Positions 52,732-61,505 of a stretch of DNA of 64,000 nt are shown here, one piece after another. The notes under the pieces are model-generated. The model saw nothing but the letters and a program-made list of their open reading frames with translations. It made no database searches and was not told the origin of the DNA. The position numbers were made by a program, and so were the translations under genes. Every line of letters starts with the position of its first letter. Within the stretch, counting starts at the first letter, position 1. Source of the DNA: Sphingomonas sp. Leaf67 (GTDB lineage Bacteria; Pseudomonadota; Alphaproteobacteria; Sphingomonadales; Sphingomonadaceae); assembly GCF_001421965.1 (NCBI RefSeq), contig NZ_LMLP01000021.1, positions 1 through 64,000 of the forward strand. Direction: 5' to 3'.

Positions 52732-54597
52732 TCAGGCGCGCACGGCGAGCGCCTGATCGATCGACAGGCGAACACGCGCGGCAAGATCGTCGTAACTGAA
52801 CGGCTTGGGTAGCAAGCTGATACCTTCGTCAAGATGCGCATTATGCGTGATCGCTTCACGCGCATATCCGGAGGTGAAAAGGATCGGGGTTCCCGGCCGG
52901 ACCGCATGCGCGTGCACGGCGATGTCCCGGCCGTTCACGGTTCCCGTCAGAACGACATCGGTGAAGACGAGATCGATCGGACCATCGCCGTCGAGTATGT
53001 CGATCGCGGCCGACCCGTCGGCCACTGCTACGATCCTATAGCCGAGTTCCGTCAGGACATCGCAGCTATGCGCGCGCACGTCGGGGTCGTCCTCGACAAT
53101 CAGAATTCTCTCGCCCGGCCGCGCAGTGGCGGTTGCGCCGATGACGAGCGGCGTTTCCTCGACGACGGTGCCCGTGAACTTGGGCAGGTACAGGGTCACC
53201 GTCGTACCGCGGCCGATGCTGCTCTCGATCCTGAGATGGCCACCCGACTGCTTGACGAATCCGTACACCATCGAGAGGCCGAGTCCCGTACCCTTGCCGA
53301 CCTCCTTCGTGGTGAAGAACGGTTCGAATACGCGCGACATCGTCGCTTCCGACATGCCGTCACCCGTATCGCATACGGCAAGCGAGACATAATGACCGGG
53401 TACGGTATCGTCCTCGGCATCGGCTTCGCCGATGATGCCGTTGGCCGTTGTGATCGTCAGCGTGCCGCCAGGCTTCATCGCGTCGCGCGCGTTTACGGCG
53501 AGGTTGAGCAGCGCATTTTCCAACTGGTTGGCATCCGCCTCGATCTTCCACAGCTCTGGCGCGAGGTGGACCTCGATCGAGATGGACTCACCCAGCGTAC
53601 GGCGCATGAGATCGGACAAACCTTCGACGAGAGTGTTCGAATCGAGCGGCCTGGGGGCGAGCGGCTGTCGCCGCGCGAAGGCGAGCAGGCGCTGCGTCAA
53701 CGTCGCCGCCCGCTGGGCACCCGACATGGCGTTGTCCGCCGCCCGTCGCAGTCGGAGATCATCGGCGGGGAGCCTGCGCGACAGCATTTCGAGGTTGCCC
53801 GTGACGATCTGGAGCAGGTTGTTGAAATCATGCGCGATGCCGCCCGTAAGCTGCCCGACGGCTTCCATCTTCTGACTTTGCCGCAAGGCGTCGTTGGCCT
53901 GCTGGCATTCCATAACGGCCGCAGCTACCCGCTGTTCGAGGTCTCCGTTCAGCGCGGCCAATTCGCCTGCCTTCTCGTCCAGTTCGGCGTAGAGGGCGAC
54001 CACGCCACGATTGGTTTCCTCCAGTTCGGCATTGAGCCGCTCGCTTTCGTCCTGCTTAAGCTTCAGGTCCGCCAGCGCCTGCAGCAATTCCTGGTTCTGC
54101 GTACGCACTTCGGCCAGCGGATCCGAGGCGCCCGTCGCCGCGAGCACCTTTCCGATCTCCGCCAGGTGCGCCGGTGAGACGGACGGTGCAGTCGAAGGCA
54201 GGCACTTGCCGAGAAGGACCGACGTACCGCGGCCAGGCTGGCTCTCCAATTCGAACCGGTCCATCAGCCGTCGGGTTCCGGAAATACCGACGCCCATGCC
54301 GCTGACGCTCTTGAAACGACCCTCCAGGATCGCGTCCACATCGGCAATACCGGGCCCCTTGTCGCGGATCCGGATGACGAGGCTGGACGGATCGGCCCGC
54401 TCCACGCCGAATTCAATCCGGCCGCCAGCACCATAGGTCGTGGCATTGCGCGCGATCTCGGACACGGCGGTGGCGATCCGTGTCTGGTCCTGCGCCTCGA
54501 AGCCCAGCAGCCCGGCGATCTGGCGGGCCCGCTGACGGGCCGCGACGATGTCGGCCTCTCCGATCAGCGCCACGGTCAGGATGGGGTTGAGGGTCAT
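52732..54597 (-). CDS. Hybrid histidine kinase/response regulator with N-terminal RsbT/W-like ATPase
   Basis: A 621-residue signalling protein. Residues 1-135 are an RsbT/RsbW-type ATPase domain (IATAVSEIARNATTYGAGGR, RDKGPGIADVDAI, GMGVGISGTRRLMD). A coiled coil (about 160-235) follows, then HisKA with the phospho-His in GGIAHDFNNLLQ, a HATPase_c domain (NLAVNARDAM, FFTTKEVGKGTGLGLSMVYG), and a C-terminal receiver (ILIVEDDPDVRAHS, phospho-Asp in DLVFTDVVL). No membrane segment, so cytoplasmic. Start ATG 54597 overlaps the preceding phosphatase gene as ATGA; it is the last gene of the stressosome operon and likely its output. Confidence 0.88.
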   Translation of the reverse strand: MTLNPILTVALIGEADIVAARQRARQIAGLLGFEAQDQTRIATAVSEIARNATTYGAGGRIEFGVERADPSSLVIRIRDKGPGIADVDAILEGRFKSVSGMGVGISGTRRLMDRFELESQPGRGTSVLLGKCLPSTAPSVSPAHLAEIGKVLAATGASDPLAEVRTQNQELLQALADLKLKQDESERLNAELEETNRGVVALYAELDEKAGELAALNGDLEQRVAAAVMECQQANDALRQSQKMEAVGQLTGGIAHDFNNLLQIVTGNLEMLSRRLPADDLRLRRAADNAMSGAQRAATLTQRLLAFARRQPLAPRPLDSNTLVEGLSDLMRRTLGESISIEVHLAPELWKIEADANQLENALLNLAVNARDAMKPGGTLTITTANGIIGEADAEDDTVPGHYVSLAVCDTGDGMSEATMSRVFEPFFTTKEVGKGTGLGLSMVYGFVKQSGGHLRIESSIGRGTTVTLYLPKFTGTVVEETPLVIGATATARPGERILIVEDDPDVRAHSCDVLTELGYRIVAVADGSAAIDILDGDGPIDLVFTDVVLTGTVNGRDIAVHAHAVRPGTPILFTSGYAREAITHNAHLDEGISLLPKPFSYDDLAARVRLSIDQALAVRA

Positions 54598-55601
54598 CCG
54601 ATCTCCACCCTCGACACCAATACCGTCACATCGTCCCGCCCACGGTTGAAATCGCGCCACAGCACGCCGGCGATGAGCGAAGGGTGGTGTGCAACGAGCC
54701 CGGGATAGGCATTGAGATCCCAACTGGTCGCCAGTCCGTCCGATGCCAGCACGATCAAGGTTTCACCCACGATGGGATAGGTAAAGTCGCGCATGCGGCG
54801 GGCGATGTGACCGATGGTGCCATTGTTGGAGACCATGCGGCGGACGCCGTTGCCATCGATAAGGGTGGCGGCGATGTTCCCGACGCCGGCGAAGATGATC
54901 TGGCCGGCTTTCGCATCGACATGCGCGATCCCGATCGCTGCTCCTCGGGTCGGGCGTAGCGCATTGTGCATAACAGGCAGCATCTCGCTCGGCAGTGGCG
55001 CCGCGCTGGAGTAAAAGATGCGCGTCGCGGCATGGGCGGCTTGCGCGGCCAGGGGACCATGACCAAGCCCGTCCGCAACCATGAAGGTCGCACCGCTCGC
55101 ATCGTCCTTCCGGCACCAGGCATCGCCGCAGGCCTCCTCACCATGCATCGGCAGGCTGATAGCGCCGAACGTCGGATGTGGAGGAGCGCCAAGATGCGTA
55201 GGCTTGCCCCGCTGGAGACGCGCAAGAAGTGCGGTGCCGCCGCCGGGCGCGGAATAGATGTCCGTCATGTGGGAACCTCGGGCGATCGCGCCGAGTCCGT
55301 TACCGGCCGTGCCCGTCGTGGAGTGCCCGTCACGCATCGAATCGGCCACGTTCGCCATGCCGCTGCCCTTGTCGAGGGCAATGCACTCGATCCCGGCGCC
55401 GGACGAATCCTCGAAGCTGCCGAAGAGCAGGCTTCCGCCGTCGCCGTGTTTCAGAATGTTGGTCGCGAGTTCGGTTGCCACGATCGCCACGCGCCCTGCA
55501 TCGCCCTCGCCGAAGCCATGCGCCTCGGCAAGGGTAACGGCCACGCGGCGTGCTTCTGCGACCTGCGAAATCTCACGAACTTCGACCGCGCGCATCGTCA
55601 T
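54594..55601 (-). CDS. RsbW-like ATPase fused to SpoIIE/RsbX-type phosphatase
   Basis: About 335 residues in two domains: an RsbW-type ATPase (AIVATELATNILKHGDGGSL, DKGSGMANV, GNGLGAIARGS, residues 1-135) and a PP2C/SpoIIE phosphatase (CGDAWCRKDDASGATFMVAD, GLGHGPLAAQAAHAA, IVLASDGLATSWDL, GRDDVTVLV, residues 150-335). Acidic metal ligands are present. In stressosomes such a phosphatase (RsbX) dephosphorylates RsbS/RsbR to reset the complex. ATG 55601 is preferred as it forms an ATGA overlap with rsbT; ATG 55607 is also possible. Confidence 0.87.
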   Translation of the reverse strand: MTMRAVEVREISQVAEARRVAVTLAEAHGFGEGDAGRVAIVATELATNILKHGDGGSLLFGSFEDSSGAGIECIALDKGSGMANVADSMRDGHSTTGTAGNGLGAIARGSHMTDIYSAPGGGTALLARLQRGKPTHLGAPPHPTFGAISLPMHGEEACGDAWCRKDDASGATFMVADGLGHGPLAAQAAHAATRIFYSSAAPLPSEMLPVMHNALRPTRGAAIGIAHVDAKAGQIIFAGVGNIAATLIDGNGVRRMVSNNGTIGHIARRMRDFTYPIVGETLIVLASDGLATSWDLNAYPGLVAHHPSLIAGVLWRDFNRGRDDVTVLVSRVEIG

Positions 55602-56002
55602 TTCCATCGCGCGATCATGATGTACGTTCCCTCGCCGACCACGGACCGAATCTCGAAATCATCGCATAGGCGCCGCGCACCGCTCAGCCCGAGGCCAAGA
55701 CCACCGCCGGTCGTGTAGCCATCCGTCAGCGCGCGATCGAGGTCGGGAATGCCCGGACCCGAATCCTCGAACGTCAACCGCACGCCCCGCCGCGGCGGAA
55801 CGGTGAAGGTCTCGATCCGGGCGGTTCCGCCAAGGCCATAGTCGAGAGTGTTGCGGGCAAGCTCGCTCGCAGCGGTGATGATCTTGGTCTGGTCGACAAG
55901 GCCCAGACCCGCAGCGATGGCCTGTACCCGAACGGCCTGACGGACGCGGACGACATCGTCGGACTCCCTGATCGGCAGGGTATCATCCCGCGTCGCGTTC
56001 AT
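55598..56002 (-). CDS. rsbT: Serine/threonine kinase RsbT (stressosome switch)
   Basis: A 134-residue GHKL kinase. The N box is ITAASELARNTLDYGLGG, with DSGPGIPD and GLGLGLSGARRL as the other ATP-binding motifs. RsbT phosphorylates RsbS and RsbR in the stressosome, then leaves to act on a target. ATG 56002 has GGAGGGCGG in front, which lies within the 3' end of rsbS (overlap of 20 bases). Confidence 0.92.
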   Translation of the reverse strand: MNATRDDTLPIRESDDVVRVRQAVRVQAIAAGLGLVDQTKIITAASELARNTLDYGLGGTARIETFTVPPRRGVRLTFEDSGPGIPDLDRALTDGYTTGGGLGLGLSGARRLCDDFEIRSVVGEGTYIMIARWK

Positions 56003-56393
56003 CGCCGCCCTCCGGGGCGTCTTCGCCATCGCTGTCTTCGTACTGCCCGCTGCCGATCAAGGCCATGCCGCGCTCGACATTGAGCGCGGTCTTGACCCCG
56101 GTCAGCGACAGCCCGAGTTCGACAAGCGTGATGGCGACCGCCGGGCGCATGCCGACGACCACCGTGTCGGCATCGAGCAGGCGGGATACGGCGGCGATGT
56201 TGTCGAGCATGCGACCCATGAACGAGTCGACGATCTCGAGCCCCGAAATGTCGATCATCACGCCGCGCGCGCCAGTCGCGACGATGCGCTCCGACAGATC
56301 CTCTTCCAGCGCCTTGGCGAGACGATCGTGAATGTCGACCTGGATGCTGACCAGCAAAGCGCGACCGAGCTTCAGGATGGGAATGCGATCCAT
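55983..56393 (-). CDS. rsbS: Stressosome core protein RsbS
   Basis: A 136-residue STAS-domain protein. The conserved phosphorylation site is the Ser of MIDISGLEIVDSFMGRMLDN, corresponding to RsbS Ser59 of Bacillus. The C-terminus (YEDSDGEDAPEGGDERDAG) is an acidic tail beyond the usual length. RsbS with RsbR builds the large stressosome shell that holds RsbT inactive. ATG 56393. Confidence 0.92.
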   Translation of the reverse strand: MDRIPILKLGRALLVSIQVDIHDRLAKALEEDLSERIVATGARGVMIDISGLEIVDSFMGRMLDNIAAVSRLLDADTVVVGMRPAVAITLVELGLSLTGVKTALNVERGMALIGSGQYEDSDGEDAPEGGDERDAG

Positions 56394-56398
56394 GCTGC

Positions 56399-57259
56399 TC
56401 AGCCCTTCGACGCGACCTTGCGGACGACCGACCGCCCCGTGCGCTGAAACGCGAGCGCCAGGGCGTCGGCGAGCGTGGCCTTCGACACCACGTCGAGTTC
56501 GACGCCCAGATGCACCATCGTCTGTGCGATCTGGGGACGAATGCCCGACACAATGCAGTCCGCACCCATTAGGCGCGCGGCGGCGATCGTCTTGAGCAGA
56601 TGTTGCGCGACGAGCGTGTCCACCGTCGGCACGCCGGTGATGTCGATGATGGCGAGATCGGCGCTCTGGTCGACTATCGCCTGCAGCAGGTTCTCCATCA
56701 CCACCTGGGTGCGTGCGGAATCGAGCGTACCGATCAGCGGCAGGGCAAGGATTCCTTCCCATAGCTTGACCACCGGGGTCGACAGCTCTGCGATCTCCTC
56801 CTGCTGCCGGCGTACAACCTCCTCGCGGCTGCGTTGGTAGACTTCCATCGTGTACAGGCCGAGCTGATCCAGAATCCTGGTCATTTCCCAACCGATACCC
56901 GCGACGCGGGCGGCGTCGTCCGGAAATCTGACGCGCACCTGCTCGAACAGCGGCTCCTTCAGCGAGAACACGAACGTCGCCGTTTCGGTCGGCGTGAAGC
57001 CCTGATTGGCACGCGATCGGGATACGCCGTCCAGCAATTGTCGGGCAGGCGCGAATGCGGGGTCGCTCGCCGCCGTCGCCCCCGCACGCAAACCATCGGC
57101 AAAGGCAGACAGGAAATCGCGGCACTGTTTCTCGACTTCCGCATCCTTGATCCGGCCTGCGCCACCGGCGGACATGGCCAGTAACTCGCGCCAGCGCGCA
57201 ACGATCTCGCGCTCGCGCTCACCTACGATCTTCGACAATGCGGCAAAGCCGTCTTCCAT
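56399..57259 (-). CDS. rsbR: Stressosome sensor protein RsbR
   Basis: A 286-residue protein with an N-terminal helical sensor domain of the RsbRD type (EIVARWRELLAMSAGG to EVYQRSREEVVRRQQEEI, residues 1-165) and a C-terminal STAS domain (about 168-280). The phospho-Thr site is in IDITGVPTVDTLVAQHLLKT. There is no globin, PAS or LOV domain, so the signal is unknown. The start is ATG 57259 because AGGAGG stands nine bases before it; a GTG two codons upstream is too close. First gene of the operon; only five bases separate it from rsbS. Confidence 0.92.
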   Translation of the reverse strand: MEDGFAALSKIVGEREREIVARWRELLAMSAGGAGRIKDAEVEKQCRDFLSAFADGLRAGATAASDPAFAPARQLLDGVSRSRANQGFTPTETATFVFSLKEPLFEQVRVRFPDDAARVAGIGWEMTRILDQLGLYTMEVYQRSREEVVRRQQEEIAELSTPVVKLWEGILALPLIGTLDSARTQVVMENLLQAIVDQSADLAIIDITGVPTVDTLVAQHLLKTIAAARLMGADCIVSGIRPQIAQTMVHLGVELDVVSKATLADALALAFQRTGRSVVRKVASKG

Positions 57260-57489
57260 GATCACAATCCTCCTGACGGCGTTTTCAAACCCTTAGCGAG
57301 GTTGAAGAGGCTTGTCGCATCGTATGATAGGGCAGCTGGAAATGGTTGAACAACGTACGATTTTCGCATGAATAAGCAGCCCAGTTGGCGAGCCGGATCG
57401 ATGCGTGAAGTGCCCGTTACGGGGTCTTTGCTACCGATCATCCGGCGGCCTTCATATCTTGGCTGAGCGGACCTTCTATCCGCTGGTCT

Positions 57490-57630
57490 GGCCCAGCCAG
57501 TCGCGAACCCGATCGCCTCGACAAGGCGGCGCTGGGCGCGGTGCGCCGCTGGCGCTGGTCGCCGACGATCGTCGACGGTCGGCCTGCGCAGGTGAAGGGC
57601 TTCGTCCGCATTCCGTTCGAACTGCGCTGA
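57490..57630 (+). pseudogene. TonB C-terminal domain fragment
   Basis: The frame reads LDKAALGAVRRWRWSPTIVD, then GRPAQVKGFVRIPFELR and a stop at 57628-57630. This is the last 40-45 residues of a TonB-type energy transducer (pattern LD-AAL-AVRRWRWSP...G-P--V---IPF-L). No TonB N-terminus is found upstream in the 575-base gap 57260-57834, so it is a relic. The rest of that gap contains only presumed promoter sequence for rsbR and nadB. Confidence 0.6.
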
Positions 57631-57834
57631 TATCCGGTCCGCTCGTGTTCAGTTGCGACGGGCGACGGCGTTCGCCGGCGACCACCACCGAACCATGTGC
57701 GCGCGGACCTCGGACGCTAACTTTCGCGTCGTCCGGCCGGCGCTGCGTCGACGCACCCTCCTCACCACCGCATCCAACCTTGTCACACCGCCCCGAACCC
57801 GCATAGTCGCGCACCAAGCCGATCGGAGTGCCCC

Positions 57835-59424
57835 TTGTCCCACGACCCTGCCCAGACCGACATCCTCATCATCGGATCGGGCGCCGCCGGCCTGACCGCC
57901 GCGCTGCATCTGGCCGAGCGGTTCCGCGTCACCGTGCTGGCGAAAGGCGCGTTGAACGAAGGGTCGACCGCGTGGGCGCAGGGCGGGATCGCGGCGGTGT
58001 TCGAACCCGGCGATACGTTCGAAAACCATGTCGAGGATACGATGGTTGCCGGTGCCGGGCTCAACGACCGTGCGGCGGTCGAGTTCGTGGTCGAGGGGGC
58101 ACCCGCCGCCATCGAACGGCTCGCCGCGCTGGGCGTGCCGTTCAACATGGATGGCGAGGCGCTGCACCTGACGCGTGAGGGCGGCCATTCGCACCGGCGG
58201 ATCGTCCATGTCGACGACGCCACCGGCTGGGCGGTGCAGGAGGCGCTGATCCGGGCGGCGCGGGCGCATGCCAACATCACCCTGCTGCCCGATATGGTCG
58301 CGGTCGATCTGGCGACCAGTCGCCATGAGCAGCGCTATTCGGGGGCGGGCAATGTGTGGGGCGTCTATGCCTTCAACCGCGCCACCGACCGGGTCGAGCT
58401 CTACACCGCGCGTGCGACGATCCTCGCGACCGGCGGGGCGGGGCGGACCTATCTGTTCAGCACCGCGCCGCGCGGCGCGACCGGCGACGGCATCGCCATG
58501 GCGTGGCGGGCGGGATGCCGCGTGTCGAACATGGAGTTCATGCAGTTCCACCCGACCTGCCTGTACAATCTGGAGGTCAAGAACTTCCTGATCACCGAGG
58601 CGGTGCGCGGCGAGGGCGGGAAGCTGATCAACCCGACCACCGGCAAGAACTTCATGCCCTATTACGATCCGCGCGCCGAACTCGCGCCGCGCGACATCGT
58701 CGCCCGGGCGATCGATGCCGAGATCAAGCGGTTCGGGCTGGATTACGTCCATCTGGATATCAGCCACATGGACCCCGAATTCGTGCGCGGCCATTTCCCC
58801 AACATCCATGAAAAGCTGCTCGGCCTCGGCATCGACATGACGCGCCAGCCGATCCCGGTGGTGCCGGCGCAGCATTATACCTGTGGCGGGGTGGTGATCG
58901 ATCGCGACGGGCGCACCGACCTGCCCGGCCTGTATGCGGTGGGCGAGGTGTCGCAATCGGGGCTGCATGGTGCCAACCGGCTCGCGTCCAACTCGCTGCT
59001 CGAATGCTTCGTGTTCGGCGAGGCGGCGGCGCGCGACATCGCCGAACGCTGGGACGCATTGCCCCCGCCGCCCGCGATCCGCCCATGGGACGAAAGCCGC
59101 GTGACCGATTCGGACGAAGAGGTCGTCATCAAGCAGAACTGGACCGAAATCCGCCGGTTCATGTGGAATTATGTCGGCATCGTCCGGTCGACCAAGCGGC
59201 TGGAGCGCGCCCGCCACCGCATCGCGATGCTGAACGAGGAAGTCGCCGACTATTACGGCCATTTCCGCGTCACCCCCGACCTGATCGAGTTGCGCAACCT
59301 GCTGCAATCGGCCGACCTGATCGTCCGGTCCGCGCTGCACCGCAAGGAGAGCCGCGGGTTGCACTACACGCTCGATTATCCCGAAACGGGGCCGCAAGCG
59401 GTCGACACGATCCTTGTCCCCTGA
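57835..59424 (+). CDS. nadB: L-aspartate oxidase
   Basis: A 529-residue flavoenzyme that oxidises aspartate to iminoaspartate, the first step of NAD synthesis. FAD-binding IIGSGAAGLTAALHLAE is at the N-terminus; active-site blocks are GSTAWAQGGIAA, MQFHPTCLYN, TEAVRGEGG and HYTCGGVVID, with the C-terminal helical domain complete. The start is TTG at 57835, supported by GGAG seven bases before it and by the length of the conserved N-terminus. nadA and nadC are not nearby. Confidence 0.95.
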   Translation: MSHDPAQTDILIIGSGAAGLTAALHLAERFRVTVLAKGALNEGSTAWAQGGIAAVFEPGDTFENHVEDTMVAGAGLNDRAAVEFVVEGAPAAIERLAALGVPFNMDGEALHLTREGGHSHRRIVHVDDATGWAVQEALIRAARAHANITLLPDMVAVDLATSRHEQRYSGAGNVWGVYAFNRATDRVELYTARATILATGGAGRTYLFSTAPRGATGDGIAMAWRAGCRVSNMEFMQFHPTCLYNLEVKNFLITEAVRGEGGKLINPTTGKNFMPYYDPRAELAPRDIVARAIDAEIKRFGLDYVHLDISHMDPEFVRGHFPNIHEKLLGLGIDMTRQPIPVVPAQHYTCGGVVIDRDGRTDLPGLYAVGEVSQSGLHGANRLASNSLLECFVFGEAAARDIAERWDALPPPPAIRPWDESRVTDSDEEVVIKQNWTEIRRFMWNYVGIVRSTKRLERARHRIAMLNEEVADYYGHFRVTPDLIELRNLLQSADLIVRSALHRKESRGLHYTLDYPETGPQAVDTILVP

Positions 59425-59554
59425 CGCTACGGCATGGGTTTCCGCCATTCGTCGTCTGTGCGGGGAGATTCGTCGCAAGGCGGCAACAACGTCTTGTAAT
59501 GTTAATCGCCCTCGCAGCATGGTCGGCGCAGGACGGGGTGAGAAGATCGTGCAG

Positions 59555-60631
59555 ATGCTGAAGAAAGTCCGGCCGCAACAAGCGGCGCTGGTGATGGGAC
59601 TGATGGCGCTCGGCGGCGTGGGTCTGGCGACGCGGACCTTGCCGCCCGCGGCGCAGGCGGCCGTGCCGAAAGCGGCGGTGCCGGTGCCGCTGCCCGCACC
59701 GACGCGCCCCGCGCCTCCGGCGCTGGTCGCGACGATCAATGCGCTGGGCGGCGGGTTTCAGGGCCGGGTCGGGATCGCGGTGCGCAGCATCGATGAGGGC
59801 TGGGTCGTCGGCCATGCGATGGATCAGCGCATGCCGCAGCAATCGGTCAGCAAGCTGTGGGTCGCGCTGACCACGATGAACGCGATCGACGAAGGCAAGC
59901 TGGCGCTGGCCACCCCGGTCACCATCACCCGCAGCGACCTGACGTTGTTTCACCAGCCGATCGCGTATCTGATGAAGGACGGCGTGTTCCGCACGACGGT
60001 CGGCGATCTGCTGCGCCGCGCGCTGACGCTCAGCGACAATACCGCCAACGACAAGCTGCTCAACCTTGCCGGCGGACCGGTGGCGGTGCGCGACTTCATC
60101 GCCAGCCGCGGCCTCGGCAATATCCGCTTCGGGCCGGGCGAGCGGCTGTTGCAGGCGAAGACCGCCGGGCTGCCGTGGAAACAAGAATATTCGCAGGGCA
60201 ACGCCTTTGCGCAGGCGCGGTCGCAGCTCGACCCCAATGTCCGTCGCGCCGCCTATCAGGCCTATGTCGCCGATCCGCCCGATGGCGCGGGGGCAGGGGC
60301 GATCGCCGATGCGCTGGCACGGTTGCGCCACGGCATGTTGCTGACGCCGCAATCGACCAGCTGGTTGCTCGACACGATGAGCCATACCCGCACCGGCCGC
60401 GCCCGCCTTCGCGCGGCGTTGCCCACCGGGTGGAGCGTCGCGCACAAGACCGGGACCGGACAGGATCTGGGCGGGCGCACCGCCGGCTTCAATGACGTCG
60501 GCATCCTGACTGCGCCCGACGGCAAATCCTATGCCGTGGCGGTGATGATCGGCGACACGGCCCGGCCGGTGCAGGAACGCCAGCAGCTGATCCAGACGGT
60601 GGTATCGGCGATCGTCGCCGTGCACGGGTAA
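59555..60631 (+). CDS. Class A beta-lactamase-like serine hydrolase
   Basis: A 358-residue exported protein: N-terminal hydrophobic segment (QQAALVMGLMALGGVGLATR), a Pro/Ala-rich linker, then a class A fold. SxxK is QQSVSKLW, SDN is LSDNTAND, KTG is AHKTGTG. Counting from SDN as 130-132, a Glu falls at 166 (GPGERLLQ) with Gln instead of Asn at 170, so deacylation residues may be partly kept. An insertion follows the omega loop. It may be a true beta-lactamase or a peptidoglycan-related hydrolase. The start (59555, or 59519) is uncertain. Confidence 0.85.
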   Translation: MLKKVRPQQAALVMGLMALGGVGLATRTLPPAAQAAVPKAAVPVPLPAPTRPAPPALVATINALGGGFQGRVGIAVRSIDEGWVVGHAMDQRMPQQSVSKLWVALTTMNAIDEGKLALATPVTITRSDLTLFHQPIAYLMKDGVFRTTVGDLLRRALTLSDNTANDKLLNLAGGPVAVRDFIASRGLGNIRFGPGERLLQAKTAGLPWKQEYSQGNAFAQARSQLDPNVRRAAYQAYVADPPDGAGAGAIADALARLRHGMLLTPQSTSWLLDTMSHTRTGRARLRAALPTGWSVAHKTGTGQDLGGRTAGFNDVGILTAPDGKSYAVAVMIGDTARPVQERQQLIQTVVSAIVAVHG

Positions 60632-60689
60632 CGCTGTCGCCACCCATATCTCCGCGCGAGCGGGGATACGCTTACCGCTTCGTCAGCAA

Positions 60690-60832
60690 CCTCGGCCTGA
60701 TAAATCCAGTAGCGGTTCCCGAAGATGCAGATTTCGGGATCGGCATACCAGCCGGGGATCGGCGGATTGGCCGCCAGTGCCGCACGGGGCAGCACCCATC
60801 GCCGCCAGCAGCGTCCGGCGACCGATCGTCAA
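60690..60832 (-). pseudogene. Glycoside hydrolase family 43 N-terminal remnant
   Basis: On the minus strand LTIGRRTLLAAMGAA resembles a twin-arginine-like signal start; one base-frame away follows NPPIPGWYADPEICIFGNRY then WIYQ, the typical opening of GH43 arabinanases/xylosidases (with the catalytic Asp in YADPE). After that the similarity ends. It is a frame-shifted, truncated relic between the beta-lactamase-like gene and the HAD phosphatase. Confidence 0.55.
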
Positions 60833-60833
60833 T

Positions 60834-61436
60834 TCAGCAATAGTCGGCAATGGCGTAGCGTCCCTCCTCGGCCGGTACGCGCGGTCCGACGATCGCGACC
60901 GCCGCCCCTGCCGCCTTGCCCGCCGCCACGCCGGCGGGCGAATCCTCGAACACCAGACATTCGCCGATCGCGACGCCCAGCCGGTCGGCGGCGAGGCGGA
61001 AGCCCTGCGGATCGGGTTTGCCCCTCGTCACATCCTCGGCAGTAACGAACACTGCCGGCACCGGCAGCCCGATCGCCTGCAAGCGTATCTCGGCAAGGTT
61101 GCGCGGCGCGGAGGTGACGATCGCCCAGTCATCGGGGGCAAGGCCGGCGATCAGGTCGTGGATGCCCGCGATCGGCACGACGCCATCGACGTCTTCGAGC
61201 TCGGCGGCATTCAGCCATGCGGCCTCGGCATCGACATCCATGCCCGGCGTGGCAAAGCGCCGCACCGTATCCTCGCCCCGGACCCCATGACACACCGCGA
61301 TCAGCGCTTCGGCATCGATCCCATGCCGATCGCACCAGCGCCGCCAGACGCGTTCGACCGCCGCAGAGGAATCGAGCAGCGTCCCGTCCATATCGAACAG
61401 GAAGGCGGCGTAGGCGGTATCGCGAAACAACGGCAT
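60834..61436 (-). CDS. HAD-superfamily phosphatase (sugar-phosphatase type)
   Basis: A 200-residue HAD subfamily IA phosphatase. Motif I is [12 protein letters not shown], motif II is AIVTSAPRN, motif III Lys is in GKPDPQGF, and motif IV is [11 protein letters not shown]. The small helical cap between I and II fits the 2-deoxyglucose-6-phosphate/glycerol-phosphate phosphatase group (YfbT, GPP-like). Exact substrate unknown. Confidence 0.88.
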   Translation of the reverse strand: MPLFRDTAYAAFLFDMDGTLLDSSAAVERVWRRWCDRHGIDAEALIAVCHGVRGEDTVRRFATPGMDVDAEAAWLNAAELEDVDGVVPIAGIHDLIAGLAPDDWAIVTSAPRNLAEIRLQAIGLPVPAVFVTAEDVTRGKPDPQGFRLAADRLGVAIGECLVFEDSPAGVAAGKAAGAAVAIVGPRVPAEEGRYAIADYC

Positions 61437-61471
61437 GGCGCGTTCGTACCGGTTGGGGGCCGCCGAGCAAA

Positions 61472-61499
61472 CCCCCTTCTCCCCTCCGAGAGAAGGGGG
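61472..61499. terminator. Hairpin between purH and the HAD phosphatase gene
   Basis: CCCCCTTCTC / GAGAAGGGGG, a perfect 10-base-pair stem with an eight-base loop, directly downstream of purH on the minus strand. No T-run follows, so its action as terminator is only probable. Confidence 0.5.
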
Positions 61500-61505
61500 C
61501 GCCTA

